DNA from: a virus | Reading direction: 5' to 3' (one strand) | Virus record (IMG/VR): IMGVR_UViG_3300037961_002524 | Location: 8,614 to 32,140 of that record | DNA: 23,527 nucleotides | In this document: piece after piece, positions 8,328 through 13,514 of the stretch | Position numbering within the stretch: position 1 is the first letter of the stretch | Layout of the letters: each line of letters starts with the position of its first letter | Notes under the pieces: model-generated | Database searches by the model: none | What the model was told of the DNA's origin: nothing | The model's input: the letters and a program-made list of their open reading frames with translations, nothing else | Program-made: the position numbers and the translations under genes

Positions 8328-9045
8328 GCCAGAATCCTTCTGGTAACATCTTTACTATTTCGTTAGTAACTCCAGTTTGGGTAAAAATAAACATTAGATC
8401 TTTACCATAATATTTTGGATTGTCATTAAATATTTGTTTATTGAAAGATTGGGTTATACCTCTTGTATGAAATACTAAATACATTGCATCTATAGCTTCT
8501 GTTACTAATCGTGCTATGTTCGGACCTACATTACTTGCTGTATCTGTAATCTCTATGTCTTTTATAAGTTTTTCTAATTCAGGCTCTTTACCTTCTTCGT
8601 TAACTTCGTTTATCTTATATAGAACAAACGGAAATATACTTTGTATAGCTGATATTAAGTCTTCTAATAAATTTTTATTTAATTCGATAAACTCTTCCAT
8701 GTCTTTATCTGGAAAAATCAAATGAGCTAAATGAGCTTCGGGAGCTGTCAACTCATAATCCAAATACTTACGTAAAATAATTGTTAGCACTCTACCTAAA
8801 ATAGGAGCGTTAACTAAAAAGTTAGACTTAATAAACTCTTGTATTAAGCCTGGAGTAATTTTATCGAAGGTTGTTTTGAAATTAGTATTAGCAAGATAAA
8901 TCAGAATATGTTGATCAGTTAACTTTTCAGTTGTCTTATCATAATCTACGTGTAATACAAATTCTTCCTCGCTCTCATCTTTTTCTTTGTAGATAGCTAC
9001 AAGGTCTTGCGGAGCAAGAGGTAAAGTGTAATACTTTTTTTCCAT
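8308..9045 (-). CDS. Cysteine-free protein of unknown function between radical SAM genes
   Basis: A 245-residue protein I do not recognise. It has no cysteine, no signal peptide and no convincing membrane helix. The middle (about residues 75-180) looks helical with Leu/Ile-rich stretches and acidic segments. AGGA stands seven bases before the ATG, and its 3' end overlaps the next radical SAM gene by 20 bases, so it is co-translated with the enzymes. Candidate roles are an accessory protein that delivers a substrate, a chaperone or assembly factor for a fibre, or an unrelated structural protein. Nothing seen distinguishes these. Confidence 0.75.
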   Translation of the reverse strand: MEKKYYTLPLAPQDLVAIYKEKDESEEEFVLHVDYDKTTEKLTDQHILIYLANTNFKTTFDKITPGLIQEFIKSNFLVNAPILGRVLTIILRKYLDYELTAPEAHLAHLIFPDKDMEEFIELNKNLLEDLISAIQSIFPFVLYKINEVNEEGKEPELEKLIKDIEITDTASNVGPNIARLVTEAIDAMYLVFHTRGITQSFNKQIFNDNPKYYGKDLMFIFTQTGVTNEIVKMLPEGFWHDIKAE

Positions 9046-9053
9046 AATATATC

Positions 9054-10142
9054 CTATAGTGGGTATTTGTGAATCAAATACGGTATTCTATTTTGTCTCT
9101 TTGAAAAGAATTGTACATCTGTATTTATTAACTTAATATCAGCACTTAAATTTTCCATATCATAGTCTTGCTGAATAACCTTACGAACGATAGGAAATGC
9201 ATTTTTAAATTCTGTATATAGATCCATATATTCCCAACCATCCGGAGTTGAATCTGCTTTTGATTGGTGTGCAGCAATAAAGTTCGCATCGTCTTTTACA
9301 CGATTCCATTGTTCTTCCATCTTATAGAATGCTTGTGTATACTGACCTTTGTTTGCAAGATTTAAATATGTTTCTTTCACCCATGCATCCTTATCTACTG
9401 GATAACCATTTGCATTCATCCAGTCGATTACTGATAAGAAGTATGCCATGTAATGTCGACGTGAAGTAAAGTGTTCCATCACATCTTTAGCCATTGTATT
9501 AGAATGTATAGTAAACTTCTCTTTAATTAAACCTTGTACAGATGCATTCGTATGATAATCATTTAGATAAAACAATAGATCATAACTAAAGTTTGCACCA
9601 TTCTGATATGTATTAGCATATAATCCATGCGTATTAATCATATTTTTTACATAAGCTGCTACATCTGTTAAATCTTCATTAACAGTCATATAGTTAAACA
9701 TCCAATCAGCTTCTACGATCTTAGCAACAAAATCTGCTGCTTTATCTCTATGTTCTTCATTAGAAAGAGTTGGCCAGAATCTAGATGCTTTGAGTAGTCC
9801 TGCAACATATCTACCTAAAATATTAAGATGATCAAAGTCATCTGTAAACATAAGAATCACTTTATCACTATTTTCAAGATACGTGATATCATCAACTTCA
9901 TCAAAGTTTTTCCATTCCATTACAATACGAGAATCGGCTGTTTTACTTCTTACCGTATTTTCAACACCATCACGAGCAGCCGTAGCTGCGTTCTCTCTTC
10001 GTTGATCCATTTCTACAAATACTAACTTACGTGGGTTGCCAGTATGATAGAATGAATTTAATTCAAATAACACTGTATCAAGGTTTGAGAACGTTGTACA
10101 ATACTTTTTGTTATTTAAATAATATAAATTTTGACCTATCAT
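9054..10142 (-). CDS. Protein of unknown function following the first radical SAM gene
   Basis: A 362-residue protein I do not recognise. It has one cysteine (residue 15), many aromatic residues, and a probably helical C-terminal two thirds; no membrane segment or classical catalytic motif is visible. Its ATG overlaps the TGA of the preceding radical SAM gene (ATGA junction) with AAAGGG upstream, which points to translational coupling. Eight bases separate it from the next gene. Its position between two members of the same radical SAM family makes a role as their partner plausible, but this rests on context only. Confidence 0.77.
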   Translation of the reverse strand: MIGQNLYYLNNKKYCTTFSNLDTVLFELNSFYHTGNPRKLVFVEMDQRRENAATAARDGVENTVRSKTADSRIVMEWKNFDEVDDITYLENSDKVILMFTDDFDHLNILGRYVAGLLKASRFWPTLSNEEHRDKAADFVAKIVEADWMFNYMTVNEDLTDVAAYVKNMINTHGLYANTYQNGANFSYDLLFYLNDYHTNASVQGLIKEKFTIHSNTMAKDVMEHFTSRRHYMAYFLSVIDWMNANGYPVDKDAWVKETYLNLANKGQYTQAFYKMEEQWNRVKDDANFIAAHQSKADSTPDGWEYMDLYTEFKNAFPIVRKVIQQDYDMENLSADIKLINTDVQFFSKRQNRIPYLIHKYPL

Positions 10143-11305
10143 GCCATTGCCCTTTCTGCGTCATCGTTCCATGTAAAATCATATGGGTTATATAGCTCTA
10201 GTACATCTTTATTCATTACACATCCATTAACATTAAGTGAAGTTTGAGCTTCAAATACTAATCTATTTGCACAAGCAATTGCAAACTGACAGTCCGCACA
10301 ATCTTTTACCTGTGATGATCTATTTATACCCTTAGCCACAAGTGCATTCTTATGTTGTAATATTTCTTCAAAAGATAATCCAGTCACATCAAGGTTTACA
10401 TTTTCTAAGAAGAATGCCTGCTCATGTAGCATTACATTCAAGTGAGTTGTAGGACCATGCTTACCTGGTACTATTGTCAAACCAACAAAGTTAATTGAGT
10501 TACAATATAGATTTGCCATAGACATTACAGTCTCACTAGCATTGTCTTCATCTATAACTTTGCCAAGAAAATCGTTCCACGAAAATAGATTATTTCGTTT
10601 TATGATTTGATTTCGTGCACGTGAGAATGCTGGATTCATTTCAACAATCGTTTCGTATTCGTTTACTGATTTGTCAATTATACGATTGTATGTTTCTTTG
10701 TCGATCTTCTTACCAACTACATTTGAAGCTTGTAGAGTCCATGACCAATCCATTTGCTTTGGTGTTTCATTCTTAAAAAATTCTACTTTCTTCATAACTT
10801 CATTATAGTAGTCATCATCATCTAACATCTCAGCCACACGACCGATAGGCATAATAAACTCAATGATCATCTCACGTCTGTACTTGTCTTCATCATCTAG
10901 TACAGCAAAGATCTCTTTGAGTTTCTCCATAGAAACTTTATCGAACTTGGCCGGAGCTGCAATACGTGCACCTGTATGTTCACGCATGATATCTTGTACA
11001 ACAGAATTATTCAAGACAGTCTTTGTGTTTTCGGCCGTAAAGAAATCTGTTGGACCAATAACAAACTCACGCAAGTTAAGTCCTGTCCTCTTTACTCCGT
11101 CTGCCAATTCTTTGGCCCTATCGATAATAGCCTGATTCATATCAGGGTCAATGTTCTTATCTACGAAACATCCAAGACAGCCATGATCACATCCTGCCAG
11201 GACTTCCATTTGAATCAAAACATCAAATTTGTATGCATCAGATGGAGCAAGACTTTCAGGTCCAGAATACCTCATCTGTTTGCAATATGATTTTTGCATA
11301 GTCAT
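10139..11305 (-). CDS. Radical SAM enzyme, IGPTD family, paralogue 5, adjacent to CHTS-tailed proteins
   Basis: 388 residues from the chosen start. The ATG at 11305 overlaps the stop of the preceding gene as TAATG and has AGAGGA upstream; an in-frame ATG at 11344 would run deep into that gene. Motifs: C39-DHG-C43-LG-C46-FVDK, VIGPTDFFTAEN at 82-93, NPAFSRAR in the PSxxR position, and C336-x2-C-x5-C345-x16-C362. The PF-Y-E motif of its paralogues is altered to VMLHEQ. It is the member of the family lying directly downstream of, and translationally coupled to, the two CHTS-tailed genes, so it is the best single candidate to act on their Cys-rich tails. That link is inferred. Confidence 0.85.
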   Translation of the reverse strand: MTMQKSYCKQMRYSGPESLAPSDAYKFDVLIQMEVLAGCDHGCLGCFVDKNIDPDMNQAIIDRAKELADGVKRTGLNLREFVIGPTDFFTAENTKTVLNNSVVQDIMREHTGARIAAPAKFDKVSMEKLKEIFAVLDDEDKYRREMIIEFIMPIGRVAEMLDDDDYYNEVMKKVEFFKNETPKQMDWSWTLQASNVVGKKIDKETYNRIIDKSVNEYETIVEMNPAFSRARNQIIKRNNLFSWNDFLGKVIDEDNASETVMSMANLYCNSINFVGLTIVPGKHGPTTHLNVMLHEQAFFLENVNLDVTGLSFEEILQHKNALVAKGINRSSQVKDCADCQFAIACANRLVFEAQTSLNVNGCVMNKDVLELYNPYDFTWNDDAERAMA

Positions 11306-11688
11306 TAGCGTCTTCCTCTCGATGTATGACAACTTGTATGGCAACTAGTATGACATACGTAATGTGATTGTGATCTATTCGTATATCTTCCTTCGATCAC
11401 ATCAACTGTTCTACGTACAATATCTTCCATTGTATCTACGATGTCTTGTGCATATATTCTACCACCTGAATATATTCCACCATCATAGTAACCACTATAT
11501 ACGTTATTATTTGCACCTGTATATTCAAACCTATGGTTTGTTGATGCCGAACTTGTACCGGATGTATTCCCTCCAGTAGCATTAGTATAAACACTTGTAT
11601 TTACGTTAATAGTTTTATCGAATGTACGTAGCTGTGGTCCACCATAAGACTGTACCCAGCTATTAATATCACTTGGATCCATAGTCAT
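11305..11688 (-). CDS. Small CHTS-tailed protein 2, candidate modified peptide or virion protein
   Basis: A 127-residue protein made of a roughly 110-residue N-terminal part and a C-terminal tail CHTSCHTSCHTSRGRR (residues 112-127). The N-terminal part has GGPQLRTF at 16-23, a Gly/Ser/Thr/Asn-rich middle, and a probably helical stretch at about 78-98. The only cysteines are the three in the tail. Its start overlaps the stop of its paralogue as TAATG; its own stop overlaps the downstream radical SAM start in the same way. A conserved N-terminal part followed by a short repetitive Cys-rich C-terminus is the layout of RiPP precursors. An alternative is a small tail-tip protein whose Cys/His pairs bind metal. 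I recognise no named family. Confidence 0.8.
   Translation of the reverse strand: MTMDPSDINSWVQSYGGPQLRTFDKTINVNTSVYTNATGGNTSGTSSASTNHRFEYTGANNNVYSGYYDGGIYSGGRIYAQDIVDTMEDIVRRTVDVIEGRYTNRSQSHYVCHTSCHTSCHTSRGRR
11308..11355 (-). repeat. Three CHTS tetrapeptide repeats plus RGRR, copy in protein 2
   Basis: This encodes the last 16 residues of the 127-residue protein: three perfect Cys-His-Thr-Ser units followed by Arg-Gly-Arg-Arg and the stop. The same 16 residues end the neighbouring paralogue. The codons differ between the two copies only at silent positions. The regular Cys spacing and small hydroxyl residues make it a plausible target for radical SAM thioether or related chemistry, or a metal-binding strip; neither is proven. 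Confidence 0.85.
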
Positions 11689-12068
11689 TAGCGTCTACCT
11701 CTTGATGTATGGCAACTTGTATGACAGCTAGTATGGCACACTAAAGCACCATATGAATGGTTACCTGTTACAGCTTCGATTCTATCGACAGTACCACGTA
11801 CACAATTAGCAAATGAGTTTTGTACATCCTCATCATATATTCTAGAACCTGTATAAATCCTAGATGCTAAGTCATTGTTATATGTACTATAAGGACCACT
11901 ACCGTCTGAATGTGTTAATGTTGTATTATGAGTAGTTGTACCAGAGCTGGGTCCGCCAGATGCATATGTGTAAACAGCTGTGGCCATATTATAGCTAACA
12001 GAGAATGTCCTCAACTGCGGTCCACACTGGTTTTGTACATTTGTATTTAATTGTGACCAGGTTGCCAT
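11688..12068 (-). CDS. Small CHTS-tailed protein 1, candidate modified peptide or virion protein
   Basis: A 126-residue paralogue of the next gene downstream. The two share GPQLRTF near residue 17, a VYT-A-GG stretch in the middle, RIY-x5-V around residues 76-85, a VD-IE stretch near residue 96, and the identical tail CHTSCHTSCHTSRGRR (111-126). Elsewhere they have diverged. It has two extra cysteines (15 and 89) absent from its partner. A good AAGGTG ribosome site precedes the ATG, which lies one base after the stop of the collagen-like fibre gene, so it is expressed with the fibre genes and could be a virion component. Likely either a RiPP-like precursor with a large leader or a small structural protein with a maturable tail. 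Confidence 0.8.
   Translation of the reverse strand: MATWSQLNTNVQNQCGPQLRTFSVSYNMATAVYTYASGGPSSGTTTHNTTLTHSDGSGPYSTYNNDLASRIYTGSRIYDEDVQNSFANCVRGTVDRIEAVTGNHSYGALVCHTSCHTSCHTSRGRR
11691..11738 (-). repeat. Three CHTS tetrapeptide repeats plus RGRR, copy in protein 1
   Basis: This encodes the C-terminal 16 residues of the 126-residue protein, identical in amino acids to the copy at 11308-11355 but with six silent codon differences: Cys codons at repeat positions 1, 5 and 9, Ser codons at 4 and 12, and the Gly codon at 14. The repeat units use different codons (TGC/TGT, ACT/ACA, AGC/AGT/TCA), so this is not simple microsatellite slippage. Confidence 0.85.
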
Positions 12069-12069
12069 A

Positions 12070-13233
12070 TTACACCTTCACTTCTATTTCACCCTCGCCA
12101 TCCTCTAAGGCGATACCTACTAAATTACGCACGTCTGTGTGATGCATACTATCAACAGCCCTTGCTTTGCCTATGTCATCTGTAATAACATAATCACCCT
12201 TTTTAGCAATACCATTTATTTTTACTGGCACTCTACCTTTCAAAGCAATTACAGGCCAATACTCGTCATCTGGTCTCTCATACTCCATATTCATTACTAA
12301 GCCAGGTTTTGTAGAAACCACACCGGCAAAAGGCATACCAACTCTGTATAATGTAACTTCTTTCTCACCGCCTATAGCGAGTAATGTACCTGGTTCATAT
12401 TCAGCATCAGCTTCATAATGTTCTGCAAGGTCAGACCAGTTTGCAGAATAGGCAGTACCGTTAAAACCACCGTCCGCTCTCATAACGCCTGGAGTATATA
12501 TTCCGTTACTAAATTCACTAGCGTTGTTTAGACGTAAATATTCATCGTTATAATCTGCTGATAATGCAATCTGACCGTTGAAAGAAATACCTCTATTATC
12601 GTCAGTAGAGTTAGCACTAAAATTTAAACAATCTCTTGATGAACTAGATAAAGTTATAATACCACTTGCTGTATCATCTGCATCTGATCTTAAAAAACTA
12701 GATGCATGCAAGTTATCAACTGTATCAGCATTGTCTGCGTTTTGTCCGGGAGGACCTGTAGGACCCGGGGGCCCGTCCGGTCCGTCTGGCCCTGCTGGAC
12801 CTGTTGCTCCGGCCGGAATATCAAAATCTAATACCGCAGCGGTAGATGTACCTGTATTTGTTACAGCAGCTGAAGAACCGGCCGGCACACCAGTAACAGT
12901 ACCTATTGATATTGTACCAGCTGGACCTGGACTACCGTTACTACCGGGTGGTCCACCAGGACCAGGAGGTCCTGCACCGCCGGCAGCACCGGCTGGTATT
13001 GTAAAATCTAAAGTTGCTGCTGTAGGAGTTCCACTATTTGTAACAGACGCACTACCGCCAGCTGGTCCAGTTGTTACAGTACCGACAGCAATAGTACCGG
13101 CAGGACCAGTTGGAGCATCACCAAATGTGGTTGCTCTCCATACTCCTGGATCTCCGATATACGTATACGTATTACCGTTAATGGTGTGAGTATCACCATT
13201 ACTTGGACTCGCTGGAAAATTTAGTTTACCCAT
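12070..13233 (-). CDS. Collagen-like phage fibre protein
   Basis: A 387-residue protein. Residues 1-35 (FPASPSNGDTHTINGNTYTY, then W) match a short N-terminal motif common in phage fibre and neck-appendage proteins. Residues 43-163 hold two copies of a GTI-x2-GTVT...TAA-LDF-IPAGA module (43-82 and 104-142), each followed by Gly-Pro-rich collagen-like GXY repeats, which form trimeric rods in phage fibres. Then comes NADTVDNLHASSFLRSDA, usual in tail fibres, and a C-terminal domain (about 258-387) with WSDLAEHYEAD, PGTLL and GVVSTKPG stretches resembling autocleaving Peptidase_G2-type fibre ends; that assignment is tentative. Acts on the virion exterior, probably in the distal tail or host contact. 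The ribosome site is weak. Confidence 0.83.
   Translation of the reverse strand: MGKLNFPASPSNGDTHTINGNTYTYIGDPGVWRATTFGDAPTGPAGTIAVGTVTTGPAGGSASVTNSGTPTAATLDFTIPAGAAGGAGPPGPGGPPGSNGSPGPAGTISIGTVTGVPAGSSAAVTNTGTSTAAVLDFDIPAGATGPAGPDGPDGPPGPTGPPGQNADNADTVDNLHASSFLRSDADDTASGIITLSSSSRDCLNFSANSTDDNRGISFNGQIALSADYNDEYLRLNNASEFSNGIYTPGVMRADGGFNGTAYSANWSDLAEHYEADAEYEPGTLLAIGGEKEVTLYRVGMPFAGVVSTKPGLVMNMEYERPDDEYWPVIALKGRVPVKINGIAKKGDYVITDDIGKARAVDSMHHTDVRNLVGIALEDGEGEIEVKV
12748..13107 (-). repeat. Two-copy GTI...IPAGA module with collagen-like GXY stretches
   Basis: This encodes residues 43-162 of the collagen-like fibre: two tandem copies of an approximately 40-residue module, each followed by Gly-X-Y triplets rich in Pro. 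It is locally more GC-rich than its surroundings because of the Gly/Pro codons. That also opens a long antisense frame on the plus strand, which I do not consider a gene. Confidence 0.75.
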
Positions 13234-13238
13234 TTAAT

Positions 13239-13505
13239 CTACTCTGTTCCTGTATTTTCTGCATTCCTTGCGGCCGCAGTTTGGACAACTCCTAAGTCAA
13301 AAGCTTGTGTTACTTGTGCATCTTCACCGACAGCAATTGCAACGCTATTTTTATTACAATGTTCTGTATTAAGAGCAATAATTTCTTCTTTAGCAATCCT
13401 TGCTCTATTTTTCAATGCATTATCTGCCCAGTCTTGAACAGATGCGGCTGCATACTCTAAACATTTATTTTCTGTATCTGTTAAACTGACCGTAATATCC
13501 GGCAT
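13239..13505 (-). CDS. Small conserved-looking phage protein in the fibre operon
   Basis: An 88-residue protein with a DITVSLTDTENKCLEYAAAS opening, then a probably amphipathic helix (WADNALKNRARIAKEEIIAL) and a short Ala/Thr-rich tail. GGAG stands upstream of the ATG at good spacing. This type of small protein recurs between fibre genes in marine T4-like phages as far as I recall, but I know of no assigned function. It has two cysteines (about residues 15 and 50) and no CHTS-like tail. It lies between the C1q-tipped fibre (9-base gap) and the collagen-like fibre (5-base gap), suggesting a virion or assembly role. Confidence 0.75.
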   Translation of the reverse strand: MPDITVSLTDTENKCLEYAAASVQDWADNALKNRARIAKEEIIALNTEHCNKNSVAIAVGEDAQVTQAFDLGVVQTAAARNAENTGTE

Positions 13506-13514
13506 AATTTTCTC

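Noticed and set aside
10321-10328. Perfect TATAAATA octamer on the minus strand inside a radical SAM gene
   Set aside because: It is in coding sequence 179 bases before the next gene, with a tightly coupled ATGA junction in between; chance occurrence is as likely.
10976-11290. 104-residue plus-strand frame inside the radical SAM gene
   Set aside because: It is antisense to the N-terminal catalytic region of a well-supported radical SAM gene, with no ribosome site or recognisable protein.
11308-11355. CHTS repeat considered as a heme c (CxxCH) or zinc-finger motif
   Set aside because: The spacing is Cys-His-x-x-Cys-His, not CxxCH followed by a folded cytochrome, and no zinc-finger spacing fits. 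CxxCH strings do arise formally (C-HTS-C is x3, not x2), so heme attachment is not supported.
11364-11579. 71-residue plus-strand frame across CHTS protein 2
   Set aside because: Antisense shadow of the CHTS gene; composition is Tyr/His/Leu-rich as expected for reversed Tyr/Asn/Gly codons.
12578-13189. 203-residue open frame on the plus strand, Pro/Gly-rich
   Set aside because: It is antisense to the collagen-like repeats of the minus-strand fibre gene; Gly/Pro codons read backwards rarely give stops. The sense frame has full fibre domains and the neighbours are co-directional.
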